NCBI GenBank assembly: GCA_030619215.1
Contig: JAUXBV010000008.1
Location: 1-16,642, forward strand
Direction of reading: 5' to 3'
DNA length: 16,642 bases
Source: Fibrobacterota bacterium
Lineage (GTDB): Bacteria; Fibrobacterota; Chitinivibrionia; Chitinivibrionales; JANQEN01
Shown here: positions 7,368 to 15,148 of the stretch, piece by piece
How positions within the stretch are numbered: position 1 is the stretch's first letter
Layout of the letters: every line of letters starts with the position of its first letter
The notes under the pieces: generated by a model
The model's database searches: none
What the model saw: the letters and a program-made list of their open reading frames with translations, nothing else
Told to the model about the DNA's origin: nothing
Made by a program: the position numbers and the translations under genes

Positions 7368-9077
7368 CTATCTCACAGGCAGTACAACACGAAAGCCCAC
7401 ATAGTTGTACGGGCTGTTCGGGTCACACCAGTCGCGAGACGCTGACCGCAATTCGTTTAAACCGACATACCAGTAATTACCACCGCGTATAGCCCGGTAG
7501 CGTCCGATCTTCGGGCCTGTCGGATCAGTGCCCGGGCTTACCTTATAATAATCTCCATCGTAATAGTCATTGCAGAATTCACTTACATTACCGCTCATAT
7601 CGTACAATCCGAATTTGTTGGGCAGTTTTGTGCCGGCAAGGCTCGTTTTATAGCTGCTGTTATCAACATGCCATGCGTATTCATCGATACTGCCGTAACC
7701 CCAGTAATACTCCGTTTGTGTCCCTGCCCTGCAGGTATACTCCCACTCCGCTTCAGTCGGCAAACGATAGCTGTTTACATAGGTGTTAATGGTCAGCCCC
7801 AAAAGCTCGCACGAATTGCCCGGTGCACCCATAATAAAAGCGTATGAGTAGACCGTATCAAGGCCTTCCGCTTTGCTCAGGGCATTACAGTACAGCACCG
7901 CGTCAAACCAGCTTACATTGTATGCGGGGTAATTATCCCCGACACCGAAATCGTCGCTCCAGAACGGCTGCGAATAGCTGGGGTATGCCAGTGACATTAA
8001 AGCGTCATACTCCGCCTGGGTTACTTCTGTTGTGTCAATCCAGAAATCGTTGGTAAAAGTGACTTCGTGCACTGGCCTCTCATTCTCTTTCCCATCCATG
8101 CTGCCCATCCGGAAGCTGTAATCTTCTGCAAAGATTCTTATCATCTTGCCTTTTTGTTCGGTTACCAAAATGTTAACCGTGTCTAAGGCAACATTTGCAT
8201 CGTTATCGGTAACGCGCAGAATGCAGGGGAAGTCCTTTATTGCACTGGACGGCGCAGCGGTTGTATAGCAGCTGTCAGGGGAAACATCAATAAACGTACC
8301 GGTATTTCCCGCGTCCCACTCCCACTTTACAATTGTCCCGCCAAAAGCGTCTGTCGCAGTCCCTTTGAGGGTGATCGTATTATTTGTATACACGGAAAAA
8401 TCACTGCCTGCACCGGCAACCGGGACCGTGTTGAAAGGGTTGAAATCAGGCAGGTGAATATCACCGGCTATACTGTTGAAATTGACGGTCTCGCTTCGCC
8501 CGGTAAAAAGGGAATCTTCGTTGTATACATTAATGTAAATGCGATAATTCTGGACATACGGCTTAAACGTAAAGTAGACAAAACCGCTGTATTCATAGGT
8601 CGCCGTATTAAACCAGAGCTCCGCTATCTGCAGGGAAGAGCCGGGATCATCCAGGTTTGCAATTACGGCTTCGATCCTTTTAAAGTTCTTTACCGCTGTA
8701 TTGAGCTTTCCATAAATATTCCGCTGTACAAGGTACACTTCGGGAAGCGTGTCAACCCAGTCCGACACCTCCAGCTTCGTAACGATGTTATCGAACTGGC
8801 ATATTTCTATGCTGTCCGTCAAGGTGTCAAGGCTGATACCCAGCTCATACAGGGAGTCCTGTGAAACGGCAATTTCATAAATGCCCTTTGAGTCCGTGGT
8901 ATCTGAGAAACCTGTTTTTGCGAGCCTGGCAACGATATTTGCGACCCCTTCTCCCTCATTGTCAAAAATATACCCTGTCAATGAGATCTGGACGTCGGTT
9001 TCATCGACCGTGCCCGTTACATCAAAAGAGCATTTTATAAAAAGCAGTAGCGCTATAACCAATAGTACCCTTTTCAT
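7368..9077 (-). CDS. Possible lipoprotein with carboxypeptidase-regulatory-like, PKD and FGE-sulfatase (SUMF1) domains
   Basis: A 569-residue exported protein. The N-terminal hydrophobic stretch ends in LLFIKC, so Cys16 may be lipidated, but Lys before the Cys is atypical. Residues about 30-118 look like a carboxypeptidase-regulatory-like beta domain (SLTGYIFDNEGEGVANIVA). Residues about 217-307 form a PKD domain (VAGAGSDFSV, WEWDAG, RVTDND). Residues about 310-569 form an FGE-sulfatase fold (FRMGSMDGKENERPVHEV, WIDTTEVTQAEY, YRLPTEAEWEY, GLYDMSGNVSEF, IRGGNYWY, GFRVVLP). The cysteine pair that true formylglycine-generating enzymes carry just after the RGG motif is absent (RGGNYWYVGLNELRSASRDW), so sulfatase activation is unlikely and a binding or structural role is more probable. 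The ATG overlaps the stop of the upstream regulator (ATGA), and AAGGA at 9083-9087 lies 5 bases before it. The gene is visibly richer in G+C than the proteases downstream. Confidence 0.87.
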   Translation of the reverse strand: MKRVLLVIALLLFIKCSFDVTGTVDETDVQISLTGYIFDNEGEGVANIVARLAKTGFSDTTDSKGIYEIAVSQDSLYELGISLDTLTDSIEICQFDNIVTKLEVSDWVDTLPEVYLVQRNIYGKLNTAVKNFKRIEAVIANLDDPGSSLQIAELWFNTATYEYSGFVYFTFKPYVQNYRIYINVYNEDSLFTGRSETVNFNSIAGDIHLPDFNPFNTVPVAGAGSDFSVYTNNTITLKGTATDAFGGTIVKWEWDAGNTGTFIDVSPDSCYTTAAPSSAIKDFPCILRVTDNDANVALDTVNILVTEQKGKMIRIFAEDYSFRMGSMDGKENERPVHEVTFTNDFWIDTTEVTQAEYDALMSLAYPSYSQPFWSDDFGVGDNYPAYNVSWFDAVLYCNALSKAEGLDTVYSYAFIMGAPGNSCELLGLTINTYVNSYRLPTEAEWEYTCRAGTQTEYYWGYGSIDEYAWHVDNSSYKTSLAGTKLPNKFGLYDMSGNVSEFCNDYYDGDYYKVSPGTDPTGPKIGRYRAIRGGNYWYVGLNELRSASRDWCDPNSPYNYVGFRVVLPVR

Positions 9078-9919
9078 AACTTTCCTTTTTTTGAATGAGG
9101 AAAAAGTAAAAGGTCAAGCTGGTATACCCTGTCAGCAGGTTTCTCGTCTTTATGCACAATGGAAGTGATCTCAGCATTGAATTTTTCCAGTCTCTTTTGA
9201 ATCTGCTTTAACCCGTCTTCCGAAACGCTTACCATTTTGGTGATAACCCTCTGCGGCTGATCCCTGTTCTTTAAAATAGCCTTTTTTGCAATATCGATAC
9301 ATTTTAATTGATACTGTGTGATAATATCATTTTTTATGAGGGAGCCCGTGGAAATTACTTTATCAGTAGGCTTGTAATATCCTTTTAAATCTCTGCTGAT
9401 AAGCTTTAACTCTAAAAGCAGCCCAATAGCCTCCTTTGCCTGTTTAACGGTAATCGGGGGGAAAACCGTTTTTGACAGTTTACCGTAGTTATCCTTAAAG
9501 TCAAACGTGTTGATAACCGCCCTGACCGCGCTGTAGTACCATTCTTTGTAATAAGAATACAGCTCCGGAGAGAGAATTTTTTTCGGTGTTTTGTTTAAGG
9601 AAATGAGTTGATCCAGAAGCAGCTCTTTTTCATCCGGATCATCAGTGGCCTGATTATAATTTACCAGAACCCTGAAATACTGAGCTTTATCCTTGTTAAG
9701 TTTGAATAGTTTGACAAACAGGGGAATTTTTATAACAGAAACATATTTTCCGTTGAGAACATCCTGGAAGTAGCTTCTGGTGTTGGGCAGCCCCAGCTCT
9801 TTGCAGATATAGGCCTTTGTAAACTTCTTATCCCGGCTATGCTTATATACATAGAAATCCCGCAGGAACCCGCGGAAATTATTATAGTCATAGACATTGG
9901 GCCTTTTATTTAAATCCAT
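9074..9919 (-). CDS. TIGR02147-family putative transcriptional regulator
   Basis: A 281-residue soluble protein with no signal peptide or membrane span. The opening (NVYDYNNFRGFLRDFYVYKH), the ELGLPNTRSYFQDVLNGKY segment (about 42-60) and the overall length fit the TIGR02147 family, a paralogous group first described in Fibrobacter and related to DUF4423 proteins. The N-terminal part is rich in helices and resembles a helix-turn-helix (KAYICKELGLPNTRSYFQDVL), so DNA binding is likely but not shown. Its stop overlaps the start of the FGE-like gene by 4 bases, implying translational coupling. No Shine-Dalgarno is visible, and a good promoter lies so close to the ATG that the message may be leaderless. 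As head of the operon it may control the exported proteins behind it; that is inference from position. The family call is from pattern recognition without a profile search. Confidence 0.8.
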   Translation of the reverse strand: MDLNKRPNVYDYNNFRGFLRDFYVYKHSRDKKFTKAYICKELGLPNTRSYFQDVLNGKYVSVIKIPLFVKLFKLNKDKAQYFRVLVNYNQATDDPDEKELLLDQLISLNKTPKKILSPELYSYYKEWYYSAVRAVINTFDFKDNYGKLSKTVFPPITVKQAKEAIGLLLELKLISRDLKGYYKPTDKVISTGSLIKNDIITQYQLKCIDIAKKAILKNRDQPQRVITKMVSVSEDGLKQIQKRLEKFNAEITSIVHKDEKPADRVYQLDLLLFPHSKKGKL

Positions 9920-9925
9920 AACTAT

Positions 9926-9954
9926 ATAATACTACAATTTCGTGTATTATTCAA
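9926..9954 (-). promoter_or_regulatory. Sigma70-like promoter of the regulator operon, probably giving a leaderless message
   Basis: On the minus strand TTGAAT (9949-9954) is followed by a 17-base spacer and TATTAT (9926-9931). Only six bases separate the -10 box from the ATG at 9919, so transcription should begin at or next to the start codon. The absence of any Shine-Dalgarno before this gene agrees with that. Confidence 0.6.
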
Positions 9955-10279
9955 GGATTATTTGTGCTTTTTAGTGAGAACAATTTTATATCATAATAAT
10001 TTATGGAATTATTTATCATCATCTATTTTAAAAATATAAAGAATAATACCAATGATACAAAACACTTCATAGTAATTTATCCCTTTTTCTAATCAAAACA
10101 CCGCTAATTTGCCTGAAAATAGCATTTTTTATAATAAAATATTGTTATTGCTTTTAATTAATTGTGGTGAATTCAATCGCTACTGGTCTAAGATAAATAA
10201 TTATTTCAACGTTCTGGTTAACCATAACAATTGTTCTTATTAATAATATGCGTATCCTCTAAAATTCGAAAAATAGGAA

Positions 10280-10308
10280 TTGTCAAAGTTACGAAAATGT
10301 GATATAAT
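10280..10308 (+). promoter_or_regulatory. Sigma70-like promoter of the hybrid histidine kinase
   Basis: TTGTCA (10280-10285), a 17-base spacer and a perfect TATAAT (10303-10308) preceded by TGA, an extended -10 element. Transcription would start near 10315, leaving an untranslated leader of about 43 bases. No clear Shine-Dalgarno precedes the ATG at 10358. Confidence 0.7.
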
Positions 10309-10357
10309 TAATTTGTCTTTTATCATCCAAATTCGGTAAAATTAACAAATTATTACT

Positions 10358-13300
10358 ATGAAGCTCAATAGATTTCTACAACAGAATAACTATTTATTCA
10401 TATCAATCATACTTTTTCTACTTACCTACTCTCTTACGGCTCAACCGGTTGATATAAAATTCCGCCACCTTACCATCGATCACGGACTTTCACAGAACTC
10501 TGGATATTGTATCGTACAGGATAACAACGGATTTATATGGATCGGTACACAGGCGGGATTGAACAGGTACGATGGTTATACTTTTAAAATTTATGAAAGC
10601 AATTATGACAATCCTAATAGTTTGAGTAATATTTTTATCAACTCAATGTATAAGGACCGTAATGGAATAGTATGGATTGGTACGGAAAAAGGATTAAACA
10701 GATTCAACCCTGCTAAAGAGCAATTTACAAGGTATTTGCACGACCCCGGTGATCCAAACAGCATAAGCAACAATAGAATTTTTTCAATCTGCGGTAATAA
10801 TTCAGGAATGCTCTGGATTGGAACTGAAGACGGTTTAAATACATTTGATCAACGGAAAAATCAATTCACCTGTTTTAAAACAGATCCGGACAATGCAAAC
10901 AGCATAAGCAATAATGTGATCCGGTCAGTTTACTTGGACAGGTCCGGTGTACTCTGGATTGGTACCTATGGTGGTGGATTAAACAGGTTTGATCCTGAAA
11001 AAAAACGATTTACCTGTTATAAAAATAGAGCTGATGATTCAAACAGTTTAAGTAATAATTATGTTTTGTCTATTTGTGAAGATAATTCAGAAATACTCTG
11101 GATTGGAACTGACGGCGGCGGGCTAAATAAGTTTGACCGCGAAAAGGAGATGTTTGTCAGTTATAAAAACATGCCTGAAGATCCATTCAGTTTAAGTGAC
11201 AATAATGTCAGCGTTATTTGTCAAGACCGGACAGGTACACTCTGGATTGGAACCGATAATGGCGGGCTCAATATATTTAATCCCCGAAATGAGAGCTTTA
11301 CTTGTTATCAAAACGATCCAAATGATCCCACCAGTTTAAGTAAAAATAGAATAAAATCCATTTATGAAGATAATAATGGTGGATTATGGGTTGGAACCCG
11401 TGGGGGTGGGATTAATAATTATAATAGAAAAGAACAAAAGTTCACCTATTACAGGCACGAACCCAATAACCCTAACAGCCTGAATGATAATATGATCTGG
11501 CGAATTTATGAAGACCATGACGGTGTTCTTTGGATTGGAACTGATGAAGGAGGACTGAATAGATTCGATCGTGAAAAGAATGAATTTAAACATTATAAAC
11601 ATGAGCCCAGAAATCCGAACAGTATAAGTTACAATAGAGTCATTGCAATCTGTGAAGATAAAGCGGGGGTATTATGGGTTGGAACAAACGGCGGAGGACT
11701 CAACAGGTTTGACCGTGAAACAGAACGATTTATTCGTTACAAATCTGATCCAAATGACCGTCATAGCTTAAGTGATAATAGAGTTGTTTGTAATTATGAA
11801 GACAGATCCGGCATTCTATGGATTGGAACCAAAGGAGGAGGGCTCAACAGGTTTAATCGAGAAACAGGGCAATTTTTTCATTATAAATATAATCAAGATG
11901 ATCCTTATAGCCTGGGCAGTAACAAGGTTTATACTATAGGTGAAGATCGATCCGGTGTTCTATGGATTGGAACTTTTGGAGGCGGGCTTAACAAGTTCGA
12001 TAGAGAAAAAGAACAATTTACTCGGTATCAATCAGATCCTGATAATCCAAACAGCCTGAGTGATAATTTCATAATGTCATTTTATGAAGACAAATCAGGT
12101 AATCTATGGATCGGAACAACTAATAAGGGGCTCAATAAATTCAATCCGGGAAAGAACTCTTTTATTCATTTCACAAAAGAGGATGGGTTGCCCGATAATG
12201 CAATTTACTGTATACTTGAGGATGAAAGAGGTAATCTCTGGGTTAGCACCAACAAAGGAATTTCAAAATTTAACCCTAAAACAGAAGAGTTTAAGAATTA
12301 TGACATGAAAGATGGGTTGCAAAGCAATGAATTTAATTGCGGTGCGGGTTATAGATGTAAAGACGGTGAGATGTTTTTTGGCGGCGTTAATGGATTTAAT
12401 GCATTTTTCCCGGACAGTATCAAAGACAATCAGGATATACCGCCAATCGTTATTACAGATTTTCAGATATCCAATAAAACCGTGCCGATAGGAAAGATGG
12501 CGGATGGACGCTCAATTCTTGATCAACCCATAACAGAAACAAACGAAATTGTACTCTCCCATAAAGAAAATGTTTTCTCATTCGAGTTTTCTGCCTTGAA
12601 CTATCTCCACCCCGAAAAGAATCAATATGCTTTTATGATGGAAGGTCTTGATGATGATTGGCATTTTACCGGAAATAGACGGTTTGCCTCATATACGGGA
12701 CTCCCTCCCGGAAAATACCTTTTCAGAGTAAAAGGCTCGAATAATGATGGCGTATGGAATGAAGAGGGAACGTCTGTAAAAATCACTATTATCCCTCCGT
12801 TTTGGAAAACCTGGTGGTTTTATGCAGTATTTATAATTCTAATAATTTTATTACTAGCGGCAATTTCCATATACCAGGTGAATCGACTAAAAATACAAAA
12901 AGAGGAAGAGGAACGACAAAGGATAACAGGAATATTCAGCCGGGTTTTAGAGCATGGTGGTGATGCTGCTATATATTATAGGAATTTCAATTCCAACAAA
13001 TATGACTATATGGGGAATGGCATTAAGGACATCACCGGATATGATCCAGGTGAATTTACTCTTTCATTATGGGAAAAAATTATTATTGAGAAAGAAAGAA
13101 CAGGTGATTTAGCAGGTTTATCATTGGATGAAATTTTTCAGCGTATGCGCAATGGAAATGTAGATCACTGGGTGGCGGATATAAAAATCCGGACAAAGTC
13201 AGGAGAAATTAGATGGGCCAGGGACATTACAACAGCCACCCGTGATCAATCGCGGAATTGTTATGAAATCTTTGGAATTATGTTTGATATTACCGATCGT

Positions 13301-14995
13301 AAGCTGGCAGAGCAGAAACTTGCCCGGATCTCCGAAGAGCTTATCTTAAAGAAACAAGAGTTGGAAAATAGAGTGCATGAGCGTACAAAAGAATTGATTA
13401 ATGCCAATAGAGAAGTGGTGAAGGAAATGGGTGAGCATAAAAAATCGCTGAGGGCTCTTGAAGAAGAGCAATCTTACCTTAATCATTTATTCGAGAGCGC
13501 ACCGGAGGGGATTGCAATGTCCGATGAAAATCATATTGTTCAGCGTGTAAATAAAGAATTTACGAAAATATTCGGCTATACACAGGAAGATGCTGTGGGC
13601 CGATCGATAGATGATCTTGTTGCGCCCAGGGAGCTTTTGGAAGAAGCCGAGTCGCTCACGAAGAGTCTTGACGAGGGGAACACAGCCAGCTTTGAGAGTA
13701 TACGTCAGCGAAAAGATGGAAAACGCATTCATGTATCGGTTCTTGTTTTCCCGATCAAAATTGGTGATAAAAAGATGGGACACTATGGAATTTATCGGGA
13801 CATTACCGGGCTTATAATGGCTGAAGAGGAGAAAAGGGAACTCGAAGACCAACTTCATCACTCACAAAAAATGGAAGCTATTGGACTGCTTGCCGGCGGT
13901 ATTGCCCACGATTTTAATAACATGCTGGCGGTAATATCCGGGTTTTCAGAACTGATAAAGAGAAAATTTGCTCCAGAAAATCCAACATTAAAAGAGTATA
14001 TAGATAGAATATTTGACGCTGCCATGACTTCTGCGGATTTAATTGCCAAGCTTCTGGCATTTGCGCGCAAAGGAAAATTTAAAGTAGTTGAGGCGGATGT
14101 AAACTCAATTATACAGACGGTCATTGGCATATTGGAACATACTATCGATAAACGCATCAATTTGACTCAACAATTAAAAGCTGATAATGCAATTGTAATG
14201 GGTGACGTTGCGCAGCTGCAGAATGCTATTCTGAACATCGCAGTAAATGCTGTTGACGCAATGCCTAACGGTGGAAAATTAGCATTTACAACAGATACTG
14301 TTATCCTGGACAAAAAGTACATAAAACTCCATTCTTCCGGTATCATCCCCGGCACTTATTTACAAATGACTATAGCGGATACCGGAACAGGAATGAGTGA
14401 AGAAACCATAACCAGGATATTTGAACCATTCTATACCACCAAAGAAGCGGGAAAAGGAACAGGACTCGGATTGGCAAGTGTTTTCGGCACTATTGAAAAT
14501 CATAAAGGCATCATTGGAGTTAATAGTAAAGTTGGGAAGGGAACAACCTTCAAAATCCACCTGCCGCTTAAAAATAAAGGCTCTGAAGGCAGTGACGCTA
14601 TTTCTGATAAAGTTCAGCGAGGGAGCGGCAAGATACTGATAGTAGACGATGAAAAAGATATACGGGATGTGTTCGAACAAATGTTAATTGAGCTGGGATA
14701 TACAACTGTTACCTGTGCCAACGGTGAAGAAGCTGCAGAATATTACAAAAAGAATTTTAAGGAAATAGACCTGGTTATTCTGGATGTCATGATGCCGAAA
14801 CTCAATGGGTATGACTGTTATGTAAAGCTTAAAAAGGTGAACCCTGATATTAAAGTAATTATATGCTCCGGTTATTCTATTAATGGAGGAGTTAGCAAAA
14901 TAATAAAAAAGGGAGCTCTGGGATTTATTCAAAAACCTTTTGATATAAATGAGCTTTCTTATGCTGTTTATGAGGCAATGGGTAAGGGGAAATAA
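10358..14995 (+). CDS. Hybrid sensor histidine kinase: 14-blade propeller, Y_Y_Y, two PAS, HisKA/HATPase, receiver
   Basis: A 1545-residue membrane sensor. Residues 1-28 are a signal peptide. Residues about 36-690 hold 14 propeller blades, thirteen marked by W-I/V-G/S-T followed by G-L/I and a last one by MFFGGVNGFNAF, which fits two seven-blade propellers as in Bacteroides HTCS sensors. A Y_Y_Y domain (about 735-810) leads to a membrane span (about 819-842). The cytoplasmic side has PAS 1 (about 860-985, ending DITDRK), a coiled coil (about 980-1035), PAS 2 (about 1040-1150), HisKA with His1184 in GGIAHDFNN, HATPase (about 1283-1402; ADTGTGMS, FEPFYTTK, GTGLGLA) and a receiver (about 1424-1542; VDDE, phospho-acceptor Asp1476 in VILDVMMP, Lys in IQKPF). 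Unlike HTCS proteins it has no AraC-type DNA-binding end, so it must act through a partner. The ligand is unknown; carbohydrates are typical for the architecture. Confidence 0.93.
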   Translation: MKLNRFLQQNNYLFISIILFLLTYSLTAQPVDIKFRHLTIDHGLSQNSGYCIVQDNNGFIWIGTQAGLNRYDGYTFKIYESNYDNPNSLSNIFINSMYKDRNGIVWIGTEKGLNRFNPAKEQFTRYLHDPGDPNSISNNRIFSICGNNSGMLWIGTEDGLNTFDQRKNQFTCFKTDPDNANSISNNVIRSVYLDRSGVLWIGTYGGGLNRFDPEKKRFTCYKNRADDSNSLSNNYVLSICEDNSEILWIGTDGGGLNKFDREKEMFVSYKNMPEDPFSLSDNNVSVICQDRTGTLWIGTDNGGLNIFNPRNESFTCYQNDPNDPTSLSKNRIKSIYEDNNGGLWVGTRGGGINNYNRKEQKFTYYRHEPNNPNSLNDNMIWRIYEDHDGVLWIGTDEGGLNRFDREKNEFKHYKHEPRNPNSISYNRVIAICEDKAGVLWVGTNGGGLNRFDRETERFIRYKSDPNDRHSLSDNRVVCNYEDRSGILWIGTKGGGLNRFNRETGQFFHYKYNQDDPYSLGSNKVYTIGEDRSGVLWIGTFGGGLNKFDREKEQFTRYQSDPDNPNSLSDNFIMSFYEDKSGNLWIGTTNKGLNKFNPGKNSFIHFTKEDGLPDNAIYCILEDERGNLWVSTNKGISKFNPKTEEFKNYDMKDGLQSNEFNCGAGYRCKDGEMFFGGVNGFNAFFPDSIKDNQDIPPIVITDFQISNKTVPIGKMADGRSILDQPITETNEIVLSHKENVFSFEFSALNYLHPEKNQYAFMMEGLDDDWHFTGNRRFASYTGLPPGKYLFRVKGSNNDGVWNEEGTSVKITIIPPFWKTWWFYAVFIILIILLLAAISIYQVNRLKIQKEEEERQRITGIFSRVLEHGGDAAIYYRNFNSNKYDYMGNGIKDITGYDPGEFTLSLWEKIIIEKERTGDLAGLSLDEIFQRMRNGNVDHWVADIKIRTKSGEIRWARDITTATRDQSRNCYEIFGIMFDITDRKLAEQKLARISEELILKKQELENRVHERTKELINANREVVKEMGEHKKSLRALEEEQSYLNHLFESAPEGIAMSDENHIVQRVNKEFTKIFGYTQEDAVGRSIDDLVAPRELLEEAESLTKSLDEGNTASFESIRQRKDGKRIHVSVLVFPIKIGDKKMGHYGIYRDITGLIMAEEEKRELEDQLHHSQKMEAIGLLAGGIAHDFNNMLAVISGFSELIKRKFAPENPTLKEYIDRIFDAAMTSADLIAKLLAFARKGKFKVVEADVNSIIQTVIGILEHTIDKRINLTQQLKADNAIVMGDVAQLQNAILNIAVNAVDAMPNGGKLAFTTDTVILDKKYIKLHSSGIIPGTYLQMTIADTGTGMSEETITRIFEPFYTTKEAGKGTGLGLASVFGTIENHKGIIGVNSKVGKGTTFKIHLPLKNKGSEGSDAISDKVQRGSGKILIVDDEKDIRDVFEQMLIELGYTTVTCANGEEAAEYYKKNFKEIDLVILDVMMPKLNGYDCYVKLKKVNPDIKVIICSGYSINGGVSKIIKKGALGFIQKPFDINELSYAVYEAMGKGK
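10463..12415 (+). repeat. Tandem propeller-blade repeats inside the kinase gene
   Basis: Fourteen in-frame units of about 47-50 codons. Most carry an aspartate-turn segment (D-P-x-N-P-N-S-L/I-S), then W-I-G-T-x-x-G-G-L-N-R-F-D. The similarity shows in the DNA, with the core TGGATTGGAAC recurring. Blades 4-12 resemble each other most, which suggests recent unit duplication and possible copy-number change by recombination. Confidence 0.85.
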
Positions 14996-15148
14996 TAATC
15001 ATATGTTCCTGTACGTCCCCATTTACCCCATAAAATGTGAACTAAAAAATGTAAAAGACAATTATTGGGATGTTTGTATTAAGGATTTAAATGAAATTGA
15101 GGGCGGACATTATTAATCAATAGCACGGATTTATTTTTCGTTTGACTA

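Larger units (their letters stand above)
9920..10357. other. AT-rich divergent intergenic region
   Basis: This 438-base gap separates the leftward regulator operon from the rightward sensor kinase. I see no convincing gene in it. It holds one promoter facing each way (9926-9954 and 10280-10308). It also has a 10-base perfect palindrome TGGTTAACCA at 10215-10224, about 56 bases before the -35 box of the kinase promoter, where a regulator could bind. The rest is A+T-rich without clear repeats. Confidence 0.6.

Noticed and set aside
7368..8150. True formylglycine-generating (sulfatase-activating) enzyme
   Set aside because: The fold matches, but the active-site cysteine pair after the RGG motif is missing and no sulfatase is nearby.
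8454..8864. Plus-strand open frame of 136 codons opposite the FGE-like gene
   Set aside because: It is the shadow of a gene with clear domains on the other strand and has no ribosome site or known motif.
10463..12415. Regularly spaced repeats that might suggest a CRISPR-like or satellite array
   Set aside because: The units are in-frame coding repeats of about 145 bases that encode propeller blades.
13487..13861. Minus-strand open frame of 124 codons inside the kinase gene
   Set aside because: It is antisense to the second PAS domain of the kinase, whose motifs are clear; the antisense product shows nothing recognisable.
15003..15116. Short plus-strand frame (37 codons, starting MFLYVPIYP) after the kinase gene
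   Set aside because: The nearest purine-rich sequence is about 13 bases from the ATG, there is no recognised homology, and frames of this length are common by chance. It could be a gene fragment but nothing supports it.
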